The position numbers and the translations under genes are program-made. Below the pieces are notes generated by a model, which saw nothing but the letters and a program-made list of their open reading frames with translations, had not been told where the DNA came from and ran no database searches. Positions 15,654-23,191 of a stretch of 37,711 nt of DNA are shown here, in pieces. Position 1 is the stretch's first letter. Each line of letters opens with the position of its first letter. The stretch covers positions 1 to 37,711 of the forward strand of contig JBLRWS010000021.1 of the NCBI GenBank assembly GCA_047921075.1. The letters run 5' to 3'. The stretch comes from JBLRWS01 sp047921075. GTDB lineage: Bacteria > Bacteroidota > Rhodothermia > Balneolales > Balneolaceae.

Positions 15654-16028
15654 TTAATCCACCAGCCCGATCTTCTCAAGTGTGCTTTTGAGCTGGAAAA
15701 ATTCAATTGGTTTGATCAGGTAAGCAGCGTGGTCGGTTTTGGATGCACGCCGCCGGTGAACGGGATCGGAATTTCCGGTAATGTAAACCACCGGTACGTC
15801 GGAAAACGTACGGATTTGCTCAATCGCTTCGATGCCATCCATATCCCCTTCCAGAGAAATATCCATCAGAATCAGGTCGGGATTTACCTTTCGGGCCATC
15901 TCAACGGCTGTTTTTCCGTAGACAAGCTCCCCGAGGGTATCAAAGCCGAGTTTCTCCATGTAGCTTTCGTACAGCAAGTTCAGAATCAGGTCATCCTCGA
16001 CGATAAGCACCTTTTTAGTTGATTTCAT
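15654..16028 (-). CDS. Stand-alone receiver-domain response regulator
   Basis: 124 residues that make up a single receiver domain with no output domain. Conserved residues are present: E11-D12-D13, phospho-acceptor D56 in LILMDISLEGDMDG, T in VVYITGNSD and K in AYLIKPIEF. The SLEGDMDG insertion after the Asp and the ITGNSDP segment are typical of receivers linked to cytoplasmic hybrid kinases or phosphorelays. It lies upstream of the membrane kinase gene on the same strand but separated by 126 bp, so it may be expressed separately. The partner kinase cannot be told. Confidence 0.9.
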   Translation of the reverse strand: MKSTKKVLIVEDDLILNLLYESYMEKLGFDTLGELVYGKTAVEMARKVNPDLILMDISLEGDMDGIEAIEQIRTFSDVPVVYITGNSDPVHRRRASKTDHAAYLIKPIEFFQLKSTLEKIGLVD

Positions 16029-16202
16029 CTGGTTGGAACAAATTTAATACGGATAGGGGGAGTAAAGGTACGAAACAACGGAGAAAAATAGGTATGTATT
16101 TGCATACAGGCAATTGGTACTTGTTATGTTCAGCATGAAATACCTGAAATTATCTACAAGGTTCCTGTGTTTTTGATGTATTGAGGTGAGAACGAACGAG
16201 TT

Positions 16203-16856
16203 CTATATGCAAATCAAAAATTGAGGAACAAAGGTGAGTTGAAGAGATTCTTTAATCTGCCCGCGAAGTTCTTCCGGTACAAGCGGATGTATGGAGCCTT
16301 TTGGATGGAGTTCGGACGATCTGTCCAAATACGATATCGCCTCTTCGGCCCATCCGCCGACAAGGAGCCATACAAACGGATTATCTCCCTTAGAACCGAG
16401 AAAGAAGGGGGTGCATGATGGTTTTTGGAGTAAGTCGAACGGTTTGAGGTGGGTGTTGTTCACCTCTGTAAAAATGAGCTCATAACTTTCAGCAAGGCGC
16501 ATCAACTTTTGACGCAGAGAGAGGGTTGCCGGCAGCCCGTTGGGCAGTGGATGGCGCTTCGGCTGGGGGTGGCCCGATGGCTGGGTCCGTGAAAAGCGAA
16601 TGGTAGCCACCAGACGGCTATCCATCATGTTGGGAAACACCTGAATCGAAGGCCGCGACTTCGCTTCGCCGCACATCGCACGGATGGATGCTAGCACCGA
16701 TCCGATATCGATCACTCCCTGGCGGTAGTTTTCGGGGTCGGAATCGATGGTATACATCGTACGGAGCTCTACCATATTCCCAGAAATCGTAAAACTCCAG
16801 AGCGGTGTGCCCGATTCGGTTTTCTTTTGATATAGTATGTGAAGGTACTGTTTCAT
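16203..16856 (-). CDS. Short, divergent Acg-like nitroreductase-family protein
   Basis: 217 residues. Segments match, in order, the pattern I know from Acg-type putative NAD(P)H nitroreductases (mycobacterial Rv2032/Rv3131 type): PLWSFTISGNMVELR near the N-terminus, then a run ending IDIGSVLASIRAMC, then PSIQVFPNMMDSRLVATIRF. Near the end come FVWLLVGGWAEEAIS and VPEELRGQIKESLQLTFVPQFLI. Acg proteins are usually over 300 residues, so this one lacks part of the usual fold and may be structural or flavin-binding rather than a full enzyme. Its start overlaps the stop of the preceding YceI gene by 4 bp (ATGA type), so it is translated together with it. The family call is from memory of motifs and is moderate. 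Confidence 0.5.
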   Translation of the reverse strand: MKQYLHILYQKKTESGTPLWSFTISGNMVELRTMYTIDSDPENYRQGVIDIGSVLASIRAMCGEAKSRPSIQVFPNMMDSRLVATIRFSRTQPSGHPQPKRHPLPNGLPATLSLRQKLMRLAESYELIFTEVNNTHLKPFDLLQKPSCTPFFLGSKGDNPFVWLLVGGWAEEAISYLDRSSELHPKGSIHPLVPEELRGQIKESLQLTFVPQFLICI

Positions 16857-17503
16857 TCTATGATCAGCGTATCAGCGAGTTCTGCAAAAAGATTGAAGTG
16901 AACGGTAAGTTCGTCACGAACCTGTACCAGGCCGAGCATAGCCGAGGGCGGGTCGATGCCGTAGTCGGTCATCAGAATGTCGGTTTGTCCCTCGAGCTGT
17001 ACCAACTGGTTGTCATGAAGCCGCCCAAAGGCGCTGAACATGATGATTCGGGTGGTACCGGCTACCGTCAGTTCTCCGCTAATCAGCAGCTGGTAGAGAT
17101 CTCGCTGGCTGTGGTAGATGGCATCAACCGTAGAGAGATAGCGAAAATGAATGTCGGGGTGCTCATCCGCAAGGAGTGCATCCTGCAGATCGCGGTTCAT
17201 CCGGCTGCGCCCGCACTCAAAACCTTTTACCAAAATGGAGACATCAATGTGAAGCGGATTTTCTTCGGAGGCGGACGATAGGGAGCCGTTTGGAGCAGTG
17301 GCATCTACCGCATACTGCCCGGCAATGCAGCGAAACTGATTCACATTGGATGTTCCCTCAATGGCCAGCTCGCTACGATCTTCCAGAATGGTAAGCTGAC
17401 GTGCTTCCACCTCATTTGCAGAGGCTGCAGGGAAGACCAAAAACATCAGTAATGGAAGAAGGAAAAAAAGGAGCCGGGCCATTGATTCAGGAACAGGGTT
17501 CAT
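16853..17503 (-). CDS. YceI-family periplasmic protein, upstream of the Acg-like gene
   Basis: 216 residues. A signal peptide (MARLLFFLLPLLMFLVFPAASA) begins at an internal ATG at 17482, which may be the real start; 17503 adds seven residues. The mature part has the YceI beta-barrel signature: LAIEGTSNVNQFRC, DVSILVKGFECGRSRMNRDLQDALLADEHPDIHFRY, ISGELTVAGTTR and TDILMTDYGIDPPSAMLGLVQVRDELTVHF. YceI proteins are lipocalin-like and bind isoprenoid or other amphiphilic molecules. The gene begins 14 bp after the stop of a second YceI gene and overlaps the Acg-like gene by 4 bp, so all three form an operon. Two mature cysteines (FRC, FEC) could form a disulfide. Confidence 0.88.
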   Translation of the reverse strand: MNPVPESMARLLFFLLPLLMFLVFPAASANEVEARQLTILEDRSELAIEGTSNVNQFRCIAGQYAVDATAPNGSLSSASEENPLHIDVSILVKGFECGRSRMNRDLQDALLADEHPDIHFRYLSTVDAIYHSQRDLYQLLISGELTVAGTTRIIMFSAFGRLHDNQLVQLEGQTDILMTDYGIDPPSAMLGLVQVRDELTVHFNLFAELADTLIIE

Positions 17504-17517
17504 GTGTTTTTACGATG

Positions 17518-18117
17518 TTACGACTTTACAAACGTAACAGTGTAGGAAATTGTGATCTCATCACGGGCACGAATGGTTCCCATCACAGCGGTTGGCGGAT
17601 CGATGTTGAAGTTGGTCATCAGCAGATCCTGCGCACCGGTAAAGGTGATGGTATCGCCGTCGAGCGAGGCATTCACAACCATGGTGGTTTGATGGTCTAC
17701 GCCGGCAGCGTTAACGGTGCCCTTGGCTGTGATAACAGCTTGCCCGTCTTCGTATTCAATGGATTCTACCTCATTGAGCGTAAACCGAATAACCGGGTAT
17801 TCGTCGCCTTTCAGGTAGCCTTGCAGGTTGTCGGTCAGGCGGCCGGAGTCAGACTCGATGTTGCGCACGGGAATGGTAAGCCGCATTGTCTGGAAATGCT
17901 CGGGCAGCAGATTTTCAATCGATTCGAAATCGAAATTAATCATTCGTACACTGGCATTGATGTTTTTAACATCGGCATCCCAGCTGCGCACGTTGGCCGA
18001 GCCGTCAATCTTCATTTCGTGTCCGGCCTGGAGCTGCAGGTTTAATACCTGGGCTTTGGCCTCTGGAATTGCAAAAAGAAGTGAGAATAAAAGAGGGATA
18101 AATAGTAATCGTTTCAT
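17518..18117 (-). CDS. YceI-family periplasmic protein, downstream of the porin
   Basis: I start it at the ATG at 18117, because MKRLLFIPLLFSLLFAIPEAKA is a clean signal peptide; the frame is open to 18177. About 199 residues. YceI signature: MKIDGSANVRSWDADVKNINA, LTIPVRNIESDSGRLTDNLQGYLKGDEYPVIRF, KGTVNAAGVDHQTT, LLMTNFNIDPPTAVMGTIRARDEITISYTV. It is a paralogue of the gene after it: the end of both reads M-T-x-[YF]-x-I-D-P-P-[ST]-A-[MV]-[LM]-G. It probably binds a lipophilic ligand in the periplasm. It lies about 100 bp after the porin gene, with a hairpin in between. Confidence 0.9.
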   Translation of the reverse strand: MKRLLFIPLLFSLLFAIPEAKAQVLNLQLQAGHEMKIDGSANVRSWDADVKNINASVRMINFDFESIENLLPEHFQTMRLTIPVRNIESDSGRLTDNLQGYLKGDEYPVIRFTLNEVESIEYEDGQAVITAKGTVNAAGVDHQTTMVVNASLDGDTITFTGAQDLLMTNFNIDPPTAVMGTIRARDEITISYTVTFVKS

Positions 18118-18154
18118 GGTGATTTGAATGTAGTGTTGGGGTTGGTTTGGTAAG

Positions 18155-18185
18155 ATCTGCGGGAGCATTTCCAGCACCCGCAGAT
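18155..18185 (-). terminator. Hairpin between porin and YceI genes
   Basis: ATCTGCGGG (18155-18163) and CCCGCAGAT (18177-18185) form a perfect 9-bp stem with a 13-nt loop. On the minus strand no T-run follows, so it is more likely an mRNA-stabilising or attenuating structure after the porin gene than a full terminator. Confidence 0.5.
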
Positions 18186-18218
18186 GGCATTTGCTATCAG
18201 CTTTTCGTTTCGTATTGG

Positions 18219-19484
18219 TTAGAAGCTAATGACGGCTTCGAGCATAATTCCATCGAATCCGGCCCCGTCAAATGTTCCTGTAAAGCCGCTGTAATCCTGG
18301 TTTACATATTCAAATTTTGCCAGCACGTTTTTGGTGAGGAACCATCCGCCGCCAATATTGAATCGTGTAATTTCAACATCATCACCATTGGCAAGTTCAC
18401 TGTCAACGAGGTTGAAGCGTCCACCAACATAGAGTTGTTCGTTACTTCCAATGCGGTACAGAAGTTCGGCTCCGTATTGCTGTGTTGAACGGGTACTAGC
18501 TTCGGTTAATCTGCGCCCGGATGCATTTTCAAAGAGGCCAAAGAACTCAAGCCCTTGGTATTTGACAAATGGGTTGATCATAAATGATGTTAACTTGCCG
18601 CCTATAGGGCCGCCCGGAGCAAATCCGGAAACTGAAAAGTCGGGGCTAAACCGTCCACTGAAATTACCGCCGCCAGTTACGTTAAAATATCTGGAGCCGG
18701 CTCTGTCGCCGCTGTACAGCGTTACGCTGGCTGTTTCGGAGGTTGTATATAGCGAACCGGTTAAGCGGAATCGAAAGTCGGGGTTAATCTGTTTGTCAAA
18801 CCCAATCTTGCCCAAATAGGAAGGCTTGGTTGTCATATTTTGCTTCAGGGTAGTTTGATTTAATTTGCCGTTTGTTACACCGACCATTGCCAGAAACCCG
18901 TTGTGCTGGAAGTACACCTCTCCGCCCACCTCGGTTGTAAAGGCGTCCATAATGTAATTACCAACAAAGGGATTATAAATAGCTTGCGCGTTGTCGGTTC
19001 TGCGGAAGTGAGCATCGCCATAGTTATTGGTCATATGGCCAATTTTAATGGTTACTTTATCCATAATACCCGCAAGAAAATCCTCCTGGATAAAATCGAG
19101 CCGGTCCACCTGCATATATCCGCCTTTTACCCACGCTTCGGTGTGATTCCGTGATGAGAGGTAGGTTCTGAGGTGCATTCTAACTCCTCTGTGGAGCTGA
19201 ACGTCAATATCAAGATTAGAATTGGCAAGGTTGAAGTTGGATGACAGTTCAGGGCCTGTATCGTTTGTGAGTCCCTGGAATTGCAGGGTATTGGCCCCCC
19301 CAATTCTGATGTGTAACCCATCAAATTCAACATCGGTGTCTTTGGATGTTTCAAAAACGTTGATTCCGGTCTTGTCGGGTGAACGGTAATACTGCAAATC
19401 GCGGGATGACTGAGCCAGTAGGCTCTCGCCGACCATCAGAAATGCAGCGAGGAAAAGTGCAATGGTTGTGAGTTGTTTCTTCAT
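18219..19484 (-). CDS. Porin-like outer-membrane beta-barrel protein
   Basis: I start it at the ATG at 19484 (MKKQLTTIALFLAAFLMVGESLLAQ), a clean signal peptide; the frame is open to 19538. The mature part of about 400 residues shows alternating amphipathic strands, many aromatic residues at strand ends and a C-terminal phenylalanine (LEAVISF), the signal for barrel assembly. Segments such as VTIKIGHMTNNYGDAHFRRTDN and ELLYRIGSNEQLYVGGRFNLV resemble phosphate-selective porin O/P-like proteins and related diffusion channels. The substrate is unknown. It lies directly downstream of the NarL-type regulator gene across 250 bp that hold a perfect palindrome, and upstream of two YceI genes on the same strand. 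Confidence 0.82.
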   Translation of the reverse strand: MKKQLTTIALFLAAFLMVGESLLAQSSRDLQYYRSPDKTGINVFETSKDTDVEFDGLHIRIGGANTLQFQGLTNDTGPELSSNFNLANSNLDIDVQLHRGVRMHLRTYLSSRNHTEAWVKGGYMQVDRLDFIQEDFLAGIMDKVTIKIGHMTNNYGDAHFRRTDNAQAIYNPFVGNYIMDAFTTEVGGEVYFQHNGFLAMVGVTNGKLNQTTLKQNMTTKPSYLGKIGFDKQINPDFRFRLTGSLYTTSETASVTLYSGDRAGSRYFNVTGGGNFSGRFSPDFSVSGFAPGGPIGGKLTSFMINPFVKYQGLEFFGLFENASGRRLTEASTRSTQQYGAELLYRIGSNEQLYVGGRFNLVDSELANGDDVEITRFNIGGGWFLTKNVLAKFEYVNQDYSGFTGTFDGAGFDGIMLEAVISF

Positions 19485-19620
19485 CGTTTTGAGTCTTAGG
19501 GGTTGTTTTAAAAAATTGTTCGGCAGTGTGTTCGTCACTGCACACCTAATCTCGCATGATTGGCTCTGATGTCACGAAATGAAAAGCCCCAACAATTGAT
19601 CGTGCTATGGAAGGGAACCG

Positions 19621-19639
19621 TGTAGGGGTTTTCCCTACA
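19621..19639 (-). promoter_or_regulatory. Candidate NarL/NreC-type regulator binding site
   Basis: TGTAGGGGTTTTCCCTACA has perfect 7-bp arms (TGTAGGG, CCCTACA) around 5 bases. It resembles the TAGGG-N4-CCCTA palindrome reported for NreC, a NarL-family regulator of staphylococcal nitrate respiration, but with 5 instead of 4 central bases. It lies about 137-155 bp upstream of the porin start (19484), right after the NarL-type regulator gene. I see only this one copy of the full palindrome in the window. Confidence 0.55.
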
Positions 19640-19695
19640 AGCACATGGAACTACCTACATGATCGTCGCTGTCGGTAGCTTATGGCAGAAATGGA

Positions 19696-19717
19696 GTCGT
19701 TACCGGAAAATAACGAC
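19696..19717 (-). terminator. Weak hairpin after the NarL-type regulator gene
   Basis: GTCGTTA (19696-19702) and TAACGAC (19711-19717) form a 7-bp stem with an 8-nt loop, 17 nt past the regulator stop on the minus strand. There is no T-run after it, so terminator function is doubtful. Confidence 0.3.
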
Positions 19718-19733
19718 GGGACGATGCAGGAGT

Positions 19734-20384
19734 TCAGATTTTATCAACCCACTGCACAGCGCGGCGGATCAGGTCGTTGGTGCTATCGATGTGCATTTTC
19801 TCTTTGATGCGGGCGCGGTAGGTTTCGACGGTTTTTACCGATACGTGCAGCCGCTGGGCGATCTCTTTGGTGGTTTCGCCCTTCCCGGTCAGTTCAAAAA
19901 CCTCCAGTTCGCGGTCACTCAGCACTTCAAGCGGATTGTCCTCGACGTTTTTTTTACCGGAGGTCATTTTCATGATAATTTGAGAACCCACTTTATCGCT
20001 TAGAAAGATGCCGCCGTTCAGAATCTGCCGCAGGGCCGATACAATGATGTCGCCCGCTTCGAGCTTCATCAGATACCCCTTGGCGCCGGCTCGCAGGGCC
20101 CGCTCGGCATACAACTCTTCGTCGTGGCGGGATATAACCAGCACCTTCAGTTCGGGCATTTGCGAGAGCAGATGTTTGATCAGCTCGATGCCGTTCATGC
20201 CGGGAAGCGAAATGTCGATGACCGCCGCGTCGGGTTTCATTTCCAGAATCTCTGTCATCCCCTCTTCGGCCGATTCGGCCTGGCCCACCACCTCAAAGTC
20301 GATATCGTTTTCGATGGTCATTGCCAGCCCCTTACGCATCAGGGGGTGGTCATCTACGATATATATCTGTTGCTTTTTTTTCAT
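19734..20384 (-). CDS. NarL/FixJ-type response regulator
   Basis: 216 residues. Receiver domain: D11-D12, phospho-acceptor D57 in AAVIDISLPGMNG, S in VLVISRHDEE and K in GYLMKLEAG. The usual proline after the conserved K is Leu here. The C-terminal LuxR-type helix-turn-helix (about 149-210) reads VLSDRELEVFELTGKGETTKEIAQRLHVSVKTVETYRARI. It follows the PAS-domain kinase gene by 34 bp on the same strand and is its likely partner. A likely target is the palindrome 19621-19639 just downstream, in front of the porin gene. Confidence 0.95.
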   Translation of the reverse strand: MKKKQQIYIVDDHPLMRKGLAMTIENDIDFEVVGQAESAEEGMTEILEMKPDAAVIDISLPGMNGIELIKHLLSQMPELKVLVISRHDEELYAERALRAGAKGYLMKLEAGDIIVSALRQILNGGIFLSDKVGSQIIMKMTSGKKNVEDNPLEVLSDRELEVFELTGKGETTKEIAQRLHVSVKTVETYRARIKEKMHIDSTNDLIRRAVQWVDKI

Positions 20385-20418
20385 GCTTATCTAAAAAACG
20401 ATTGTAAATATACAAATG

Positions 20419-21822
20419 TCAGCTGTGGAGTGGAACGGTGCAGGTAATAACGGCACCTTCATTTTTCAGATTGCTGATCTCCAGATTACCACCGATCAGC
20501 CGCGCACGGAATTGCATAATGCGTACCCCGAGCCCGCCTTCCTTATCCCACTGTTCATCAAACCCCCGTCCGTTGTCGGTTACGCGCAGCCGAATATGCT
20601 GGCCGGTAGCTGCCAAATGAATGGTCACTTTCGAGGCACGGCCGTGCTTTACGGCGTTGCTCACCGCTTCCTGGGCAATCCGGTAGAGGTGGATGGCCTG
20701 GGTGGCGTCGTCAAATTCCGGCTCACCGCCTATCTCAAGGCGCAGCTCGATACGGAACAGTTTCATGGCGTTGGTCTGCAGGCGTTCCAGTGCCGCCCGC
20801 AATCCTCCTTTATCAAACTCAACCGGTATCAACCCACGGGCCAGCCCGCGTGCGTATTCATCCGCTTCGCGTATCAGTTTGGTGATCTCTACCGCGGTGT
20901 CGGTTTCGGAATGAGTCTCTTTTTCGAGGCGGCGCACAAAATTTTTGGCGATCAGCCCAATCCCGGTCAGCATCTGGCCCAGCCCGTCGTGTAAATCCTG
21001 CCCGATGCGCCGCCGTTCGTGCTCGCTGATGCGGAGCACCTCCTGCTCCAATCGCCGCTGTTCCGAAATGTCGCGCACGATTCCGGTAAAAATATGGCTG
21101 TCGGGCAGTTTTACCTCACTTACAGCCAGATACATCGGGAAGGTGGAGCCGTCTTTGCGCCGCCCGGTCACTTCCCGCCCAATGCCGATGATTTTCCTTT
21201 CGCCGGTGGTTTTGTAATGCTCCATGTAATCGTCATGTTCCGATCGGTATGGCTCCGGCATCAGCATGTGAACGTTTTTCCCGATCACTTCTGAAGAGTC
21301 GTAGCCAAAAAGCTCCTCGGCGGTTTTGTTAAACGAGCGGACAATCCCTTTTGCATTGATGGTGATGATGGCATCTACCGTGGTGTTAAGGATACTATGC
21401 GCCTTGGCCTCGCTCTCGCGGAGCTGGCGCTCGGTAAGTGCCTGCTGAAACTTATCTTTGGCCAGCTTTTCGGCAAAAGCCAGGCGAAAATGAAGGCGTT
21501 TTTCATCATAAATAGATTCAATGATGCACTGATCGATGCCGGAGTCCAAAATTTCGTCCAGCTTGTGGGGCGCATCATTGCGCAGGATGGCCACTATGGC
21601 GGTACGCCGCCCGGCATGGCGGTCGCGAATCATACGGCTGCATTCGAGTGTAGAAGGGTTGATGTCGGAGAGCACCACCAGCGAGATGTTGTGCGTTTCG
21701 ATAGCGGAGATCAGATCTTTCGAAGAGGAGAGCTCGAAAATCGAATGTCCCCGTTTCTCAAGTGCTTCTTTCAGAATGGATTGAATATCGTCGTCGGCTC
21801 CAATTACCAGTGTTTGAATCAT
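20419..21822 (-). CDS. Soluble NarX/DegS-type histidine kinase with FixL-like PAS domain
   Basis: 467 residues and no membrane segment. Residues 1-120 look like a receiver fold (LVIGADDDIQSILKEAL, SLVVLSDINPS), but a serine sits at the usual spacing for the phospho-Asp, so it may be a pseudo-receiver. Residues about 142-255 form a PAS domain very like FixL: MPEPYRSEHDDYM, then IIGIGREVTGRRKDGSTFPM, then IFTGIVRDIS. H196 aligns with the haem-binding His200 of Bradyrhizobium FixL and R216 with Arg220; Arg206 is His202 here. The kinase core is of the HisKA_3 type (ERRRIGQDLHDGLGQMLTG, H278) with the ATPase motifs QEAVSNAVKHG, DNGRGF and GGLGVRIM. Oxygen or NO sensing through haem is an inference. 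It is in one operon with the NarL-type regulator. Confidence 0.92.
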   Translation of the reverse strand: MIQTLVIGADDDIQSILKEALEKRGHSIFELSSSKDLISAIETHNISLVVLSDINPSTLECSRMIRDRHAGRRTAIVAILRNDAPHKLDEILDSGIDQCIIESIYDEKRLHFRLAFAEKLAKDKFQQALTERQLRESEAKAHSILNTTVDAIITINAKGIVRSFNKTAEELFGYDSSEVIGKNVHMLMPEPYRSEHDDYMEHYKTTGERKIIGIGREVTGRRKDGSTFPMYLAVSEVKLPDSHIFTGIVRDISEQRRLEQEVLRISEHERRRIGQDLHDGLGQMLTGIGLIAKNFVRRLEKETHSETDTAVEITKLIREADEYARGLARGLIPVEFDKGGLRAALERLQTNAMKLFRIELRLEIGGEPEFDDATQAIHLYRIAQEAVSNAVKHGRASKVTIHLAATGQHIRLRVTDNGRGFDEQWDKEGGLGVRIMQFRARLIGGNLEISNLKNEGAVITCTVPLHS

Positions 21823-22004
21823 TGATCAAATAGTGTGTAAAAGTGAGAATTCCGTGCTCGTTGGTTCGAATTTGCAACGGAAACTACAAGGTGGGGCTAA
21901 TATGACAAAAAATTGTTATAAAATATACGCTGTATATACGTGTTAAAATTGGTATTTTAGGATTTGATTTTAGCGCCTGTATAACTAATTAAAAAAGTGC
22001 ACTT

Positions 22005-22766
22005 ATGGCAGAAAAAAAGAAAAAATCCCGATTTATCGTGCGTGTAGGCGGTAAACTATTGTGGGCATTTGAAGGCTTGATAAAGAAAGCCTCAAAAGTT
22101 CCAACCACACCTTTCTTAGATCCCGCTCAGTTTGAGTGGACCAAAGAGCTGGAAGATAACTGGGAAGTGATCCGCAAAGAAGTGGATGAGATTCTAAAAC
22201 AGAAAGACAATATTCCCAGCTTCCAGGAGATCTCAAAAGATCAGAAATCGATTACAACCGACGATAAGTGGAAAACCTTTTTCCTGTACGGCTTTGGGTT
22301 TAAAGCTGAGAAGAACTGTGAAAAGTGTCCCGAAACAACCCGCCTGATTGAGCAGATTCCCGGGATGAAAACTGCCTTTTTCTCGATTCTTTCACCCGGC
22401 AAGCATATTCCCGATCACCGGGGTGTTTACAATGGCGTGATGCGCTACCACCTGGGCATTAAAGTACCCGAACCAAAAGAGAAGTGCCGCATTCGCGTGC
22501 ACGACCAGTTTGCACACTGGGAAGAGGGCAAGAGTATGATGTTCGACGATACCTATCGCCACGAAGTTTGGAATGAAACCGATGGCGTCCGCGTGGTATT
22601 GTTTATGGATATTATCCGCCCGCTGAGTTTTCCGGTATCGGCCCTGAATAATCTGCTTCTGAATGTGGTCAGCAAAACCTCCTTTATTCAGGATGCCAAA
22701 AAGAATCAGGAATCGTGGGAGAAGAAGTTCGACGAACAGCCCAAAGCGGAAAACGTCGCTTCGTAA
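22005..22766 (+). CDS. Aspartyl/asparaginyl beta-hydroxylase-like protein (LpxO-like)
   Basis: 253 residues. The core from about 85 to 210 has the Asp/Asn beta-hydroxylase fold, a 2-oxoglutarate- and Fe(II)-dependent oxygenase: TAFFSILSPGKHIPDHRGVYNGVMRYHLGIKVP with H138 as a likely iron ligand, then MMFDDTYRHEVWNETDGVRVVLFMDIIRP with the second His, H186, and an Arg (R196 in DGVRVVL) for 2-oxoglutarate. In Gram-negative bacteria, members such as LpxO hydroxylate lipid A acyl chains; others modify proteins. There is no strong N-terminal membrane anchor, only the slightly hydrophobic GGKLLWAFEGLI. The gene is alone, preceded by an AT-rich promoter region and followed by a strong terminator. 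Confidence 0.85.
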   Translation: MAEKKKKSRFIVRVGGKLLWAFEGLIKKASKVPTTPFLDPAQFEWTKELEDNWEVIRKEVDEILKQKDNIPSFQEISKDQKSITTDDKWKTFFLYGFGFKAEKNCEKCPETTRLIEQIPGMKTAFFSILSPGKHIPDHRGVYNGVMRYHLGIKVPEPKEKCRIRVHDQFAHWEEGKSMMFDDTYRHEVWNETDGVRVVLFMDIIRPLSFPVSALNNLLLNVVSKTSFIQDAKKNQESWEKKFDEQPKAENVAS

Positions 22767-22804
22767 CTCATTTGTGATATCTTCGCCGATACTCATCTCA
22801 TTTT

Positions 22805-22841
22805 CAAAAAAGCCGAATAGGTGTTCCTATTCGGCTTTTTT
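22805..22841 (+). terminator. Rho-independent terminator
   Basis: AGCCGAATAGG (22811-22821) and CCTATTCGGCT (22826-22836) form a perfect 11-bp stem with loop TGTT, an A-run before and a T-run after. It ends the hydroxylase gene and is symmetric enough to work in both directions. Confidence 0.93.
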
Positions 22842-23191
22842 ATGACGGTCGAACGCATTCTTTGCCACCGGGAGCAATTCCTGAAACCGACTGAAACGCA
22901 ACGGACACCGGAGAGTGTTACACCCCCGTAACACACTGTTTTACCAACAACATTTTTTTACAGGTTGGATAAAGACAATACAGGGTTTGCTTGCGTTGTT
23001 GGGGTAGACAGTATGTATTGGATAAACGTCTAAAGAGATAGGTGTGGCTGTTTTGTAAAACGTTATAAAAAAGCCCCTGTTTTTGGTAAACGGAAATTAA
23101 ATCGTGTAACCCTGTGGTTGTCCATACAGTAGAAGTGCATACATTCGAAAGAAAAAAATTAACCAGACATTCTAACCTACAGAGACGAATT
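22842..23191. other. Spacer and promoter region of the RND efflux operon
   Basis: About 350 bp without a supported gene. It holds the palindrome at 22915-22934 and AT-rich sequence that probably contains the operon promoter. Confidence 0.5.
22915..22934 (+). promoter_or_regulatory. Candidate operator upstream of the RND efflux operon
   Basis: GTGTTACACCCCCGTAACAC has perfect 7-bp arms around ACCCCC, about 260 bp before the adaptor start. RND pump operons are often controlled by TetR-family repressors that bind such inverted repeats. No regulator gene is adjacent, so the link is an inference. Confidence 0.4.
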
